Made by a program: the position numbers and the translations under genes
Source: Comamonas sp.
Lineage (GTDB): Bacteria > Pseudomonadota > Gammaproteobacteria > Burkholderiales > Burkholderiaceae_C
Direction: 5' to 3'
DNA: 64,000 nucleotides
NCBI GenBank assembly: GCA_015478895.1
Contig: JADMKK010000041.1
Coordinates: 1-64,000, forward strand
Part shown: positions 9,587-19,385 of the stretch, piece after piece
Position numbering within the stretch: position 1 is the stretch's first letter
Layout of the letters: the number at the start of each line of letters is the position of its first letter
Notes under the pieces: generated by a model
Database searches by the model: none
Told to the model about the DNA's origin: nothing
The model's input: only the letters and a program-made list of their open reading frames with translations

Positions 9587-9607
9587 GCCGGCCCATAGGG
9601 GGCCGGC
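9587..9607 (+). other. Hairpin between GST gene and pirin gene
   Basis: A perfect 8-bp inverted repeat GCCGGCCC/GGGCCGGC with a 5-base loop ends 27 bases before the pirin start. There is no T-run, so it is not a clear terminator; it may slow polymerase or shape the pirin leader. Confidence 0.45.
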
Positions 9608-9634
9608 ATGGCGGCACCAAGCAGGAGCGACAGC

Positions 9635-10675
9635 ATGTCCGCATCCCCCATCATTCAAACTTTGCCTCTGGGCACCCAATGGCCCTGTCTCGACCCGTTT
9701 TTGTTTTGCGCCCACCACAACGATGCGTATCCCGCCGGTGACGGCAGCATGGGCGTGCAGGCCGTGGAGCTGGAAGACCGGCCCATGGGCAGCGATTTCA
9801 GCGGCAAAGATGGCTTCAACATGTACCACGGCGACCACGTGCCCGGTTTTCCCGGTCACCCGCACCGCGGTTTTGAGACCGTTACGCTGGTACGCAAGGG
9901 CTTGATTGACCATGCCGACTCACTGGGTGCCGCCGCACGCTTTGGCGGTGGTGACGTGCAGTGGGTGACGGCGGGCGAGGGCATCATGCACAGCGAGATG
10001 TTCCCTCTGCTGCACACTGACCAGCCCAACCCGCTGGAGCTGTTCCAGATCTGGCTCAACTTGCCGGCCAGCCACAAGATGGTGAAGCCCCACTTCACCA
10101 TGCTGTGGAACGAGCGCATTCCGCGCCTGCACCACACCGATGAAGCCGGCAAGACAACCACGGTGACCGTCATCGCTGGGGCGCTGGACAGTGCAGACCA
10201 GCCGTTGTCGCCTCCGCCTGAGTCTTGGGCTTCGCAAGATCGCGCGGATGTGGCGATCTGGACGATCAGTCTGGAGCCCGGTGCGCGCTGGACCATGCCG
10301 GGCGCCAAGGGTACGGAAACCCGCCGCATGCTGTATTGGTTTGTGGGTGAAGGACTGCGCCTGGAAGGTCAAGACATTCCAGAACACCTGGCGCTGCAAG
10401 TGGAGTCACGCCGCGCGCTGGAGCTGGTCAATACCGGCAACGACACGGTAGAGCTGGTGCTGCTGCAAGGCACTCCGATCCGCGAAGCCGTGGCACAGTA
10501 CGGCCCGTTTGTGATGAACACGCAGGACGAGATCCGGCAGGCCATGATGGATTTCCGCCGCACCCAGTTTGGCGGCTGGCCTTGGGACAGCAATGCCCCC
10601 GTGCACGGTGCAGAGCCCCGCCGCTTTGCCCGCCACCCCGGTCAGTCCGAGGACGAAGTGCCCACAGCAGGCTAA
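9635..10675 (+). CDS. Pirin-family cupin protein
   Basis: The 346-residue protein has the bicupin layout of pirin. The N-terminal cupin keeps the metal-binding motif GHPHRGFETVTLV and the downstream AGEGIMHSE, followed by LELFQIWLNLPASHK; the C-terminal cupin ends with REAVAQYGPFVMNTQDEIRQAMMDFR, a stretch common in pirins. Bacterial pirins have been assigned roles from quercetinase to regulation of pyruvate metabolism, and sequence alone does not tell which applies. AGGAG lies seven bases before the ATG at 9635; the ATG nine codons upstream is less likely. Confidence 0.94.
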   Translation: MSASPIIQTLPLGTQWPCLDPFLFCAHHNDAYPAGDGSMGVQAVELEDRPMGSDFSGKDGFNMYHGDHVPGFPGHPHRGFETVTLVRKGLIDHADSLGAAARFGGGDVQWVTAGEGIMHSEMFPLLHTDQPNPLELFQIWLNLPASHKMVKPHFTMLWNERIPRLHHTDEAGKTTTVTVIAGALDSADQPLSPPPESWASQDRADVAIWTISLEPGARWTMPGAKGTETRRMLYWFVGEGLRLEGQDIPEHLALQVESRRALELVNTGNDTVELVLLQGTPIREAVAQYGPFVMNTQDEIRQAMMDFRRTQFGGWPWDSNAPVHGAEPRRFARHPGQSEDEVPTAG

Positions 10676-10692
10676 CGCGTTGTTGCACCCTC

Positions 10693-10710
10693 CCACCGCT
10701 GCAGCGGTGG
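10693..10710. repeat. 18-bp perfect palindrome
   Basis: CCACCGCTG/CAGCGGTGG without a loop lies 17 bases after the pirin stop. It could be a protein-binding site or, with the second hairpin at 10741, part of a double terminator. Confidence 0.5.
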
Positions 10711-10740
10711 TGATGGTGGACAATGCGCTTCATTCCAACC

Positions 10741-10764
10741 ATGGCGGCCTGGCCGCCATTTTTT
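10741..10764 (+). terminator. Terminator between pirin and slyD-like gene
   Basis: A hairpin ATGGCGGCC/GGCCGCCAT is followed by six T (10759-10764). It ends only 6-12 bases before the two candidate start codons of the next gene, leaving no room for a normal ribosome binding site. Transcripts that read through would carry a hairpin at the start codon. Confidence 0.75.
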
Positions 10765-10776
10765 GTGGCAATGCAC

Positions 10777-11262
10777 ATGAACATCACCAAAGACACGGCT
10801 GTTACGCTGAACTACAAGATCCTTGAACTCCTGCAAGGCGGCATCGCCGGCACGCTGCAAGACCAGGGCGACGTGGCATATCTGCACGGCGGCTATGACA
10901 ATATTTTTGCCAAGGTGGAAGCCGCCTTGGAAGGCAAGGCAAGCGGCGCTACGCTGACGGTAGACCTGAGCGTGGAAGACGCTTTTGGCCCGCATGATCC
11001 CGCGTTGCAGCGCACCATTCCCAAGGGTGAATTCCCGGCAGGCGTGAAAGTGGGCGGCCAGTTGCGCGGCACCAATGAACAGGGTTTGCCGCAGATTTAC
11101 AACGTGGTCAAGATCAAAGGCCCCGTAGTGCAGCTGGACGGCAACCACCCTTTGGCCGGCAAGGCACTGCGCTTTAGCTGCAAGGTCACGGAAGTGCGCG
11201 CGGCTTCGGAAGAAGAAATCGCCCACCGCCACGTACACGGTGGCCACGGCCACCACCATTGA
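10777..11262 (+). CDS. slyD: SlyD-like FKBP-type peptidyl-prolyl isomerase
   Basis: The 161-residue protein starts MNITKDTAVTLNYKI and keeps the SlyD pattern: GGYDNIFAKVEAALEGKASG, the flap region SVEDAFGPHDPALQRTIPKGEFP, and VVQLDGNHPLAGKALRFSCKV, the NHPLAG motif of the family. The C-terminus is histidine-rich (HRHVHGGHGHHH), consistent with nickel or zinc binding. The start is either ATG 10771 or ATG 10777; neither has a Shine-Dalgarno site because the terminator sits directly upstream. Its role would be folding chaperone and metal handling in the cytoplasm. Confidence 0.9.
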   Translation: MNITKDTAVTLNYKILELLQGGIAGTLQDQGDVAYLHGGYDNIFAKVEAALEGKASGATLTVDLSVEDAFGPHDPALQRTIPKGEFPAGVKVGGQLRGTNEQGLPQIYNVVKIKGPVVQLDGNHPLAGKALRFSCKVTEVRAASEEEIAHRHVHGGHGHHH

Positions 11263-11266
11263 TGCG

Positions 11267-11364
11267 CAAAAAGATAGCTACTTGCTGTTGACATGACAAG
11301 CTTTCAGTATCAATTGATATTGAAAGTGAGACATAGCAAGGGCATGGCGCTCTTATTTTATTTT
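11267..11364. repeat. Long-form intergenic palindromic repeat, copy B2
   Basis: Left end AGCTACTTGCTGTTG (11276-11290); centre CTTTCAgTATCAATTGATAtTGAAAG, a 26-base palindrome with one mismatched pair; right end AAGGGCATGGCGCTCTTATTTT. The right end overlaps the stop codon of the next gene (11358-11360). The right terminus is nearly the same as that of the short copies at 16055 and 31715. Confidence 0.6.
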
Positions 11365-12236
11365 CTACGTAATAAAGCGCGACGCAGTACGCGGGCGGCG
11401 CGGTCGCGGATCTGGAACGGGCTGTGACTTTCGCCAGGGCGCGTTCTGGCGCGCTCGCAAGCGTTCAAAAAATCATTGAGCAGCACACTGCTGTCGATGA
11501 TGGGGCTTTCCTGGTCGCTAAATTCCGGGTGCCACTGCGTCGCAGCGATATAGCTTTTGCCCGAGGAGCTACGGTGGCGGTAGATGGCCTCGGGAATGTG
11601 GTCGGGCACGCTCCAGGCCTCCACTTCAAAGTCCGGCGCGACGTCTTTGATGCCCTGATGGTGGATGCTGTTGACGCGTGCCATATAGGTGTTGGGATAA
11701 AGCTGCGCCAGGCGCGAGCCTTTGACAATGTGAATGTCATGCTGGTGCTTGTCATAGGTAGTGGCGTTGCGGTGCACCTGCGCGCCGGGCACCTGCGTGA
11801 GGATGTCCTGGTAGAGCGTGCCGCCAAAGGCCACGTTGATGAGTTGCAAGCCCCGGCACACACCAAAAATCGGTTTTCCTGCCTGGCTAAAAGCTTCCAC
11901 CACCGCCAGGTCATACAGGTCGCGCACGCGGTCACCCAGCCATTCCGGGCGCAAGGGCTCCTCTCCATAGCTGCCGGGCCACACATCCGCACCACCGTGC
12001 ATGACCACGCCGTCCAGCCACTGCGCGTAATGCGCCAAAGTCACATCACCCTTGGCGGTCTCTCCCATGGGACAAGGCACCATCACCACCATTGCGCCAC
12101 TGGACATGATCCAGTGCGCGATTGACTGCTCCACATATTGCAATGTTTTACCAGTGAACAAAGGTCGGCTGGCATCCGCATGAGAAAAGCAGGCAGAAAG
12201 ACCAATCTTGAGTCTGCGCGAGGCGGGGAGGGACAT
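11358..12236 (-). CDS. puuD: Class I glutamine amidotransferase-like (gamma-glutamyl-GABA hydrolase family) protein
   Basis: The 292-residue protein has the triad of the C26 hydrolase family: nucleophile Cys127 in PIFGVCRGLQLINVAFGGTLYQD, and His236/Glu238 in TQWHPEFS. The oxyanion-hole stretch DGVVMHGGADVWP is also present. PuuD of E. coli, which removes glutamate from gamma-glutamyl-GABA, is the best-known member, but no putrescine genes are adjacent, so the substrate is not established and the symbol is a family label. The start at ATG 12236 fits the family; a GTG at 12308 with TAGGA upstream would add 24 residues. The C-terminus is arginine-rich (RVLRRALLRRK) and ends in repeat B2. Confidence 0.85.
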   Translation of the reverse strand: MSLPASRRLKIGLSACFSHADASRPLFTGKTLQYVEQSIAHWIMSSGAMVVMVPCPMGETAKGDVTLAHYAQWLDGVVMHGGADVWPGSYGEEPLRPEWLGDRVRDLYDLAVVEAFSQAGKPIFGVCRGLQLINVAFGGTLYQDILTQVPGAQVHRNATTYDKHQHDIHIVKGSRLAQLYPNTYMARVNSIHHQGIKDVAPDFEVEAWSVPDHIPEAIYRHRSSSGKSYIAATQWHPEFSDQESPIIDSSVLLNDFLNACERARTRPGESHSPFQIRDRAARVLRRALLRRK

Positions 12237-12622
12237 AGGGCGCAAGCAGTGGATAACAAAAAACCAGTTGTACCTGCCACTCCCTGCTTTGTCATGTAGG
12301 AGAGGCACCGCATTCCTAGAGCGAATTAGGAAAATCTCAATAACATCAATGGTTTTCAGCTATGCTTTTTGATTAATCAACCAGTCTACAGGCTGCGCTT
12401 TGTTGCTTTAGCCTGACGCTGGCTGCCGGTACTTATCAATTGATAGGCATCAATTGCCAGCATTGCGCTGACTTGCAAGCTGCATTTTTAGCCCCACACT
12501 GTGATGGACGCGCAGCCCGCTGCCTGGCACTGCTAGGATGTCATAGCGACCTGATTTCCGCTGGACTCAGCAAACCCCTTCGTGCCATGAGCGGCGCGAA
12601 TTTTGGTGATAAGGAGAGATGC
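12237..12622. other. Divergent intergenic region, no gene seen
   Basis: The 386 bases between the divergent hydrolase and HPF-like genes hold no credible reading frame. Two perfect 12-bp palindromes are visible: TTGATTAATCAA (12369-12380) and TATCAATTGATA (12434-12445), the second being the same 12-mer as the core of repeat B2. I see no promoter that I would stand behind. Confidence 0.5.
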
Positions 12623-12994
12623 ATGCAAGTACAAGTCCATACCGACGCAACCATTCAAGGCGGTGATTCGCTGGAAGCCTGGGCCCATGAAGAGATTCAT
12701 TCCAAGCTGGCAAGACTGAAAGAGTATGTGGTGCGGGTTGAAGTGTTTCTAACGGGCATAGAAGCCATGAAGAGCACAGGCGGACCCGGCAAAAAGTGCG
12801 TACTGGAAACCCGTGCCAACGGTCGCCCACCGATTGCGGTGAACGCAGAGGCAGAAAAGGTCAAAGACGCATTCAACGCCGCACTGGAAAAATTGCGCCG
12901 CGCGGTCGAGGCGGATCTGGACAAAGTGCGTGACAAAAACTTGCGTGAAAGCGTGCGCGGCGTGGATGATGTGATCACTGACACCGAGCAGTAA
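12623..12994 (+). CDS. HPF/RaiA-family (sigma-54 modulation, S30AE) protein
   Basis: The 123-residue protein begins MQVQVHTDATIQGGDSLEAWAHEEIHSKLARLKEYVVRVEVFLT and continues with KCVLETRANGRPPIAVNAEAEKVKDAFNAALEKLRRAVEADLDKV, the beta-alpha-beta-beta-beta-alpha arrangement of ribosome hibernation factors. This family binds 30S subunits in stationary phase. It is a paralog of the hpf gene at 22216-22563 and lacks that gene's ptsN context. The ATG at 12623 has AAGGAG six bases upstream. A strong terminator follows. Confidence 0.85.
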   Translation: MQVQVHTDATIQGGDSLEAWAHEEIHSKLARLKEYVVRVEVFLTGIEAMKSTGGPGKKCVLETRANGRPPIAVNAEAEKVKDAFNAALEKLRRAVEADLDKVRDKNLRESVRGVDDVITDTEQ

Positions 12995-13027
12995 AAACAG
13001 CGCTCCGCCGTGAGCGCCCCAAAGCAC

Positions 13028-13060
13028 AAAGCCACGTCCCGTGAAGGCCGTGGCTTTTTT
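13028..13060 (+). terminator. Terminator of the HPF-like gene
   Basis: AAAGCCACG pairs with CGTGGCTTT (13028-13036/13049-13057) around a 12-base loop, followed by T to 13060. Confidence 0.85.
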
Positions 13061-13103
13061 GTTGCGGAACTGCGAGCGTGGCGCAGACCAGTTTGCGCGG
13101 TGT

Positions 13104-14510
<1,407 letters not shown>

Positions 14511-14721
14511 GGCGCTGTGCTTTCAAAGGCTAGATAACAGGAATAGGTCGCAAAGGCCACCAGCAGGCCCCACAACGCACGCCGCACTCTCAAACGGCGC
14601 TGCCACACAGGTAAGCAAGTCATTACACACGTGGCAACGCCCTAAATCATTCATTGGTATTCAGGGCACAACGAAGGCTTAGGGCGCTGAAGGAAATTAT
14701 GAATCCGATTTAGACATAACT

Positions 14722-14738
14722 TGCACCACTTTTGTGCA
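14722..14738. promoter_or_regulatory. NtrC-like binding site 1
   Basis: TGCACCACTTTTGTGCA fits the enhancer consensus GCAC-N7-GTGC. It is 157 bases upstream of the -24/-12 element at 14895-14910. A weaker half-matching site, GCAC-N7-GGGT, begins at 14752. Confidence 0.55.
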
Positions 14739-14836
14739 TGACAACCATCTCGCACCAATTTTGGGTGGAAATAGCACTTATATGCTCATTAATTAATCGC
14801 AGAAATACTTTAAACGCATAATTTGGTTGTTTTCTT

Positions 14837-14867
14837 CGCATATCGCACTGAAATAGTGCGATATGCG
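14837..14867. promoter_or_regulatory. 31-base inverted repeat containing NtrC-like site 2
   Basis: CGCATATCGCACT and AGTGCGATATGCG are perfect 13-bp arms around GAAAT. The centre, GCAC-TGAAATA-GTGC (14845-14859), fits the NtrC consensus. It ends 27 bases before the sigma-54 element. Confidence 0.6.
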
Positions 14868-14894
14868 TTCAATTTGGTGCAAACGCACCTCCAG

Positions 14895-14910
14895 TGGCCG
14901 CCCCTTTGCT
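14895..14910 (+). promoter_or_regulatory. Sigma-54 type -24/-12 promoter
   Basis: TGGCCGCCCCTTTGCT has GG and GC in the required 10-base spacing, with the TTTGCT -12 box and TGGC -24 box. It lies 134 bases upstream of the small gene at 15044 and downstream of two NtrC-like sites, the normal order for nitrogen-regulated promoters. Confidence 0.6.
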
Positions 14911-15043
14911 TTCCAGAGAGTCGCTTGCGGTGTCAGAGGACGGCTTTTCGGCTGACAGACAAAGCGCCGGTCTCTGCATAAAGTAAAACGCTAAAGGCGG
15001 CTTAGCCCGTGGTTCAGCTCGTTTTCAAGTCATAGGAATAGCA

Positions 15044-15310
15044 ATGCCAACCAAAGCACAGACAGCGACAGAGAACTCCAGCACCGACTTGCCCGAACAT
15101 TTCACAGCACGTATTGATGGCAAGGTACAGCACCGCGTAGGTGACGGCCCTCTGGAAGATTTGCCCATCGGACAAGAAGTCCAAGTCGATGTGGCGATTG
15201 CCAGCATGGTGGTGTCTTGGCGCAGCGAGGGGCAGCCCATCACCACCACTTTGGCGCGTGAAGAATTTTTGCTGTATGTGGATGATGGCAGCATCACCAT
15301 CCTCAGTTAA
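15044..15310 (+). CDS. Hypothetical protein, 88 residues, behind an apparent sigma-54 promoter
   Basis: I do not recognise a family. The sequence is soluble and beta-rich (EHFTARIDGKVQHRV, QEVQVDVAIASMVVSW, REEFLLYVDDGSITIL) with no cysteine, signal or membrane segment. AGGAAT lies six bases before the ATG at 15044. It stands alone between the aspA control region and its own terminator at 15335. The promoter context suggests a role in nitrogen limitation, which is inference only. Confidence 0.7.
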   Translation: MPTKAQTATENSSTDLPEHFTARIDGKVQHRVGDGPLEDLPIGQEVQVDVAIASMVVSWRSEGQPITTTLAREEFLLYVDDGSITILS

Positions 15311-15334
15311 CAGCGCTGCGCTGCCCACCCTACC

Positions 15335-15358
15335 AAAGTCGGCCATACCGACTTTTTT
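15335..15358 (+). terminator. Terminator of the 88-residue gene
   Basis: AAAGTCGG/CCGACTTT with a CCATA loop, followed by T to 15358. Confidence 0.85.
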
Positions 15359-15485
15359 GTTTTATGGTGCTCCTCAAGAAACACCTGCAAACAGGCACTT
15401 GGTTGATTGCCTCGGTAGCGCTTGGCTGACAGGTGGAAATGTCGAATTTTTCTAGAGTAGTGCATTCATCAACTAGGAGCACGAC

Positions 15486-15989
15486 ATGGCTGTAGATGCA
15501 AATCCGCGCGAAACCCTGTGGGAACTGATCAAAGACATCCGATTTGCCATGATCACCCACCAGCATCCCGATGGTCAGCTACATGCCTGCCCGATGACAA
15601 CGGCCAACAAAGAGGGCATGAAAGAAGATCAGAACCTGTACTTTCTCGTCAGCAAAACCAGCGACTTGGCGCACTGCGTCGCGCAGCACCCGCAGATTAA
15701 CTTGGCCTATGCCGACACCGACAACGACAGCTATGTTTCAATCTCTGCCCGTGCCCATCTCAGTGAAGACATGGCGCTCAAAGAGGAGCTGTTCAGCGCC
15801 ATGGCCAAGGCCTGGTTTCCGGGCGGTGTAGAAGACCCCCAATTGGCTATCCTTGTGGCGCGCGCTGAGCAGGCCGAGTATTGGGATGTGCAACAAAGCA
15901 AACTGGTGCAGCTGTTTGCCATGGCCAAAAGTGCCGTCACCGGCAATAAGCCCGATGCCATGGGCCACCACCAGCATGTGCCGCTCTAG
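15486..15989 (+). CDS. Pyridoxamine 5'-phosphate oxidase-like flavin-binding (general stress type) protein
   Basis: The 167 residues form a split-barrel protein: ETLWELIKDIRFAMITHQHPDGQLHACPMTT, LYFLVSKTSDLAHCVAQHPQINLAYADTDNDSYVSISARAHL, and a C-terminal VARAEQAEYWDVQQSKLVQLFAMAKSAVTG. This is the pattern of the general-stress FMN/pyridoxamine-phosphate-oxidase-like proteins. The enzymatic reaction is unknown; true vitamin B6 oxidase is unlikely because its longer C-terminal region is missing. AGGAGCACG precedes the ATG. A short palindromic repeat follows. Confidence 0.88.
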   Translation: MAVDANPRETLWELIKDIRFAMITHQHPDGQLHACPMTTANKEGMKEDQNLYFLVSKTSDLAHCVAQHPQINLAYADTDNDSYVSISARAHLSEDMALKEELFSAMAKAWFPGGVEDPQLAILVARAEQAEYWDVQQSKLVQLFAMAKSAVTGNKPDAMGHHQHVPL

Positions 15990-16050
15990 GCATTGAGCAG
16001 CCCAGCTGGGTCGCGCTAGACCTAAGTTATCTTTAGAGGGCTTCAGAGGC

Positions 16051-16090
16051 CGCCAGCCCTTATATATCAAGGGCTGATAGCTCTTATTTT
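16051..16090. repeat. Short-form intergenic palindromic repeat, copy A1
   Basis: Stem AGCCCTT (16055-16061), 7-base loop, AAGGGCT (16069-16075), then GATAGCTCTTATTTT. It lies downstream of the flavin-binding protein gene and before ssb. Same layout as copies at 31715, 41493 and 44143. Confidence 0.7.
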
Positions 16091-16272
16091 TACTAAGCTG
16101 TCTCGCTAAACCTACAACCCGCAGGGGGCTAGGCACGCAGGGATAGGTGGACTCTCATCCCTCGGTATATGCTGCGTTCCTGCAGTCGTTTCGGGGAGCA
16201 CTGCAATCTCTGATTTGGCACGGGCCCTCCCCACTTTTGTCCGTGCTACACCCTCTAATAAGGTATTGAGCC

Positions 16273-16839
16273 ATGGCATCTGTAAACAAAGTCACCATCG
16301 TCGGCAATCTGGGCCGTGACCCAGAAATGCGAACCTTCCCCAGTGGTGACCAAGTCGCCAATGTCACCATCGCCACCACCGACCGCTGGCGCGACAAAAA
16401 TACCGGTGAGAACAAAGAATCGACTGAATGGCACCGCGTGGTGTTCAACGGTCGTCTGGCCGAGATCGTGGGCCAATACCTGCGCAAAGGCAGCCAAGTC
16501 TATGTAGAAGGCAGCCTGCGTACGCGCAAGTGGACGGATCAAGCCACAGGTCAGGAACGTTATGCGACCGAAATCCGCGCAGATTCCATGCAAATGCTGG
16601 GCAGCCGCCAAGGTATGGGCGGCGGACAAGGCCAAAGCTTTGGCGATGATGCCGGCTATGGTGACAACGCTGGCTACGATGCCGCGGCCCCTCGCCGCGC
16701 CCCCGCTGCTGCTGCAGCCCCTCGCAGTGCAGCGCCGCAGCGTATGGCTCCACCCGCTGCAGCACCTGCACCCATGGCGCCACCTCCGCAGCGTGCAGCG
16801 TCTGGCTTTGACGACATGGACGACGATATTCCGTTCTAA
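16273..16839 (+). CDS. ssb: Single-stranded DNA-binding protein Ssb
   Basis: The OB-fold begins [42 protein letters not shown] and includes [30 protein letters not shown]. Residues from about 113 form a low-complexity Gly/Gln then Ala/Pro linker, ending in the acidic tip DDMDDDIPF that recruits replication and repair proteins. At 188 residues it is close to E. coli Ssb. A terminator follows at 16885. Confidence 0.98.
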   Translation: MASVNKVTIVGNLGRDPEMRTFPSGDQVANVTIATTDRWRDKNTGENKESTEWHRVVFNGRLAEIVGQYLRKGSQVYVEGSLRTRKWTDQATGQERYATEIRADSMQMLGSRQGMGGGQGQSFGDDAGYGDNAGYDAAAPRRAPAAAAAPRSAAPQRMAPPAAAPAPMAPPPQRAASGFDDMDDDIPF

Positions 16840-16884
16840 AAGAATTTTTCTGGGTTGTGGACAAACACCGCAATGCCTCTTACG

Positions 16885-16907
16885 AACCCGCTTTGGCGGG
16901 TTTTTTT
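16885..16907 (+). terminator. Terminator of ssb
   Basis: AACCCGC/GCGGGTT with TTTG loop, running into seven T (16901-16907). Confidence 0.9.
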
Positions 16908-17035
16908 ATGGACATACGCCTCCTAAAACCATTTTTAAGGCTTGCGGGAAGCTAGGTTTTATGACTGCCTTGCCCGCTATGCGCGGCAAAGCAGCAGACT
17001 GTAAGAATTGTTGAAGCTTTGTAGGTTACTCGCCA

Positions 17036-18382
17036 ATGTTCTCTTTTTACGCCAGCGAATGGCGCAGTTTGTTGCATGGTTTTGACGCCGAAACCAGTGC
17101 TGTCCTTGCCCGTATCGCGCAGACCAAGCACCAAAAGCTCGCAGAGCACTTCTACAGCGCAATGCTGGAAGATGAAGCAGCCTCCGGCCTGCTCTCCCAT
17201 GAACAGGTGCATTCGCGGCTGCTGGGTTCTATGCAGCGCTGGATCGTCCAGGTCCTAGGGACACCCGAGGAAGAAGATCTGGAGGCCTTGGTAGCGCAGC
17301 AAGTCAAGATTGGCGAGGTGCATGCACGCATCGATGTGCCTGTGCACTTGGTGTTGCGTGGCGCTCGCAGCCTTAAAAAGGCCTTGCAGATTGAAATTCA
17401 ACGCGAAGCCCCTGCGTTGCGGGCAGCCACTATGGAAATAGCAGGCACCTTGATTGACCATGCCATGGAAGCCATGGCCCAGGGTTATGCTCTTTCCCGG
17501 GATAACAATTCACGCAACAAAGAATCGTATCGCCTGTTCACCGTGACACAAAACTTGGCCACCGTGCGGGAACAGCGTCGCGCGGAGTTACTGGATTGGG
17601 AAAACCAGTGCTTGTATCTGCACGCAATGGGTGCAGACAATCAGCCCTTGAGTAATTTGGCAACATCGGACTTTGGCTTGTGGTTTCGCCACAAAGGCGT
17701 CGATATGTTCCAAGGCGCGCCTGCGACCCAAAGCATTTTGGAAACGATGGAGCGCATTGATAGTGAGCTGTTGCCCAGGCTGATGCACTCCAAAGGCAGT
17801 GATAGTGCGGGTCCATTACTGCAGTTGCGTGAGCACGCGCGCCATATTGGGATGAGCCTAGAGTCGTTATTCACGCAAAACCGCGAGCTGGACGCCGGGC
17901 GCGATGTGCTGACCCAATTGCTCAACCGCAAGTTCTTGCCCGTAGTGTTGGCCAAAGAGGTGCAATACGCACGCAAGAGTGCTTCGGTCTTTAGCGTAGT
18001 GAGCATTGATATTGACCATTTCAAGCTTATCAACGATCAGCACGGACATGAAGGCGGAGACGTGGTGCTACAGCAAGTTGCCGCAGTGCTCAATAACAAT
18101 ATTCGCGGTAGCGACTACCTGTTTCGCTTGGGCGGTGAAGAGTTTTTGATGATCTTGGTCGATACCTCTTCGGCGGGCGCTGCGAGCGTGGCAGAAAAAT
18201 TGCGGGCACAAATAGCGCGCGAAGCGTTTCACTTGCCTGCCAATCAAAAACAGCGTGTCACGATCAGCTTGGGGGTCGCCAGCTTTGATGGACACCCAGA
18301 TTTTCAACGCATCTTGCGACAGAGTGACGAAGCGCTTTACCGCGCCAAGCGCCAGGGGCGTAACTGCGTGGCCATCGCCTAA
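17036..18382 (+). CDS. dosC: Globin-coupled diguanylate cyclase, DosC-like
   Basis: The 448-residue protein makes cyclic di-GMP and probably senses oxygen through heme. Residues 1-150 form a sensor globin: proximal His96 in KIGEVHARIDVPVHLVLRG and distal-pocket positions Tyr40 (EHFYSAML), Gln57 and Leu62 (SHEQVHSRLLGSM) that match Tyr43, Gln60 and Leu65 of E. coli DosC. A middle helical region links to a GGDEF domain with an intact GGEEF (366-370) and an upstream RxxD inhibitory site (357-360). It is thus predicted active and feedback-inhibited. No DosP-like phosphodiesterase is adjacent. Confidence 0.92.
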   Translation: MFSFYASEWRSLLHGFDAETSAVLARIAQTKHQKLAEHFYSAMLEDEAASGLLSHEQVHSRLLGSMQRWIVQVLGTPEEEDLEALVAQQVKIGEVHARIDVPVHLVLRGARSLKKALQIEIQREAPALRAATMEIAGTLIDHAMEAMAQGYALSRDNNSRNKESYRLFTVTQNLATVREQRRAELLDWENQCLYLHAMGADNQPLSNLATSDFGLWFRHKGVDMFQGAPATQSILETMERIDSELLPRLMHSKGSDSAGPLLQLREHARHIGMSLESLFTQNRELDAGRDVLTQLLNRKFLPVVLAKEVQYARKSASVFSVVSIDIDHFKLINDQHGHEGGDVVLQQVAAVLNNNIRGSDYLFRLGGEEFLMILVDTSSAGAASVAEKLRAQIAREAFHLPANQKQRVTISLGVASFDGHPDFQRILRQSDEALYRAKRQGRNCVAIA

Positions 18383-18396
18383 AGCATTGCTGCAAC

Positions 18397-18438
18397 AAAA
18401 AAGCCTTCCCTACTCTGGTGAGTAGGGAAGGCTTTTTT
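18397..18438. terminator. Bidirectional terminator between diguanylate cyclase and dapB
   Basis: A perfect 18-bp stem (18397-18414/18421-18438) starts with six A and ends with six T around a 6-base loop, serving both convergent genes. Confidence 0.95.
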
Positions 18439-18458
18439 GATTGTTGCTTGCGGGTGCT

Positions 18459-19283
18459 TTAACGCAGGTTCAGCACATCAAACATGTCGAACTGGCCAGT
18501 GCTTTGCCCCGCCAGAAAACGCACGGCCCGCAAGCTGCCTTCTGCGTAGGTGGCACGGCTGCTGGATTTGTGGGTGATCTCAATGCGCTCGCCGGTACCG
18601 GCAAACAACACGGTGTGGTCGCCCACGATGTCGCCGCCGCGCACTGTGGCAAAGCCAATGGTGTTTTCTTTGCGCTCACCTGTATGACCAAAGCGCTCGT
18701 ACACCGCACGGTCTTCCAGCTTGGTGCCCTGTGCCTGCGCAATCACTTCTCCCATCTTGATGGCTGTGCCTGAAGGAGCGTCCACCTTGTGCTTGTGGTG
18801 GGCTTCTACAATTTCAATGTCGTAGCCAGTATCGAGTGCCTTGGCTGCCATCTCCAGCAGCTTCAAGGTCACGTTCACCCCTACGCTCATATTGGGGGCC
18901 AGCATGATGGCGGTTTTTTGCGCAAACGCGGCAATCTGCAGCTTTTCTTCTTCGCTAAATCCCGTCGTACCAATCACGACCTTGACCCCAAGGTCTGCAC
19001 AGACGGCCAAGTGAGCCAGCGTGCCTTCAGGGCGCGTGAAGTCGATCAGAAAATCCGCTTTGGACAAGGCACTTTTCAAATCGCTTTCGATCAGTGCGCC
19101 GGTACTTTGGCCCAAGAAGGCTGCGGCATCAGTCCCCAGTGCCGGACTGCCCGGCAAATCCAGCGCAGCTGCCAAAACACAGTCGGGGCTAGCCTGAATG
19201 GCTTCTACCAGCATACGGCCCATACGACCAGAAGCTCCTGCTACAGCGACACGCAAAGGAGAAGAGGAAGACGTTATGTTCAT
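18459..19283 (-). CDS. dapB: 4-hydroxy-tetrahydrodipicolinate reductase DapB
   Basis: DapB reduces hydroxy-tetrahydrodipicolinate in lysine and diaminopimelate synthesis. The 274 residues contain the nucleotide-binding [13 protein letters not shown] (12-24), [30 protein letters not shown] and the catalytic [19 protein letters not shown]. The ATG at 19283 gives a short tail before the Rossmann fold; the reading frame is open further upstream without support. bamE lies upstream on the same strand, separated by 102 bases and a terminator. Confidence 0.96.
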   Translation of the reverse strand: MNITSSSSPLRVAVAGASGRMGRMLVEAIQASPDCVLAAALDLPGSPALGTDAAAFLGQSTGALIESDLKSALSKADFLIDFTRPEGTLAHLAVCADLGVKVVIGTTGFSEEEKLQIAAFAQKTAIMLAPNMSVGVNVTLKLLEMAAKALDTGYDIEIVEAHHKHKVDAPSGTAIKMGEVIAQAQGTKLEDRAVYERFGHTGERKENTIGFATVRGGDIVGDHTVLFAGTGERIEITHKSSSRATYAEGSLRAVRFLAGQSTGQFDMFDVLNLR

Positions 19284-19323
19284 GGTTGTCGAGTATCGGT
19301 GGCCTATCAAGGCATCAAACAAA

Positions 19324-19346
19324 CAAGGCCGCGCGATGCGGCCTTG
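19324..19346 (-). terminator. Probable terminator of bamE
   Basis: CAAGGCCGC/GCGGCCTTG with a 5-base loop; on the minus strand it is followed by TTTGTTTG. Confidence 0.65.
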
Positions 19347-19385
19347 GAAAGGCAGCAAGGCAGCCCGCCTTACCCCGTCATTGGG

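Noticed and set aside
12369-12380. TTGATTAATCAA as an FNR site
   Set aside because: The FNR consensus needs TTGAT-N4-ATCAA; here the spacing is two bases.
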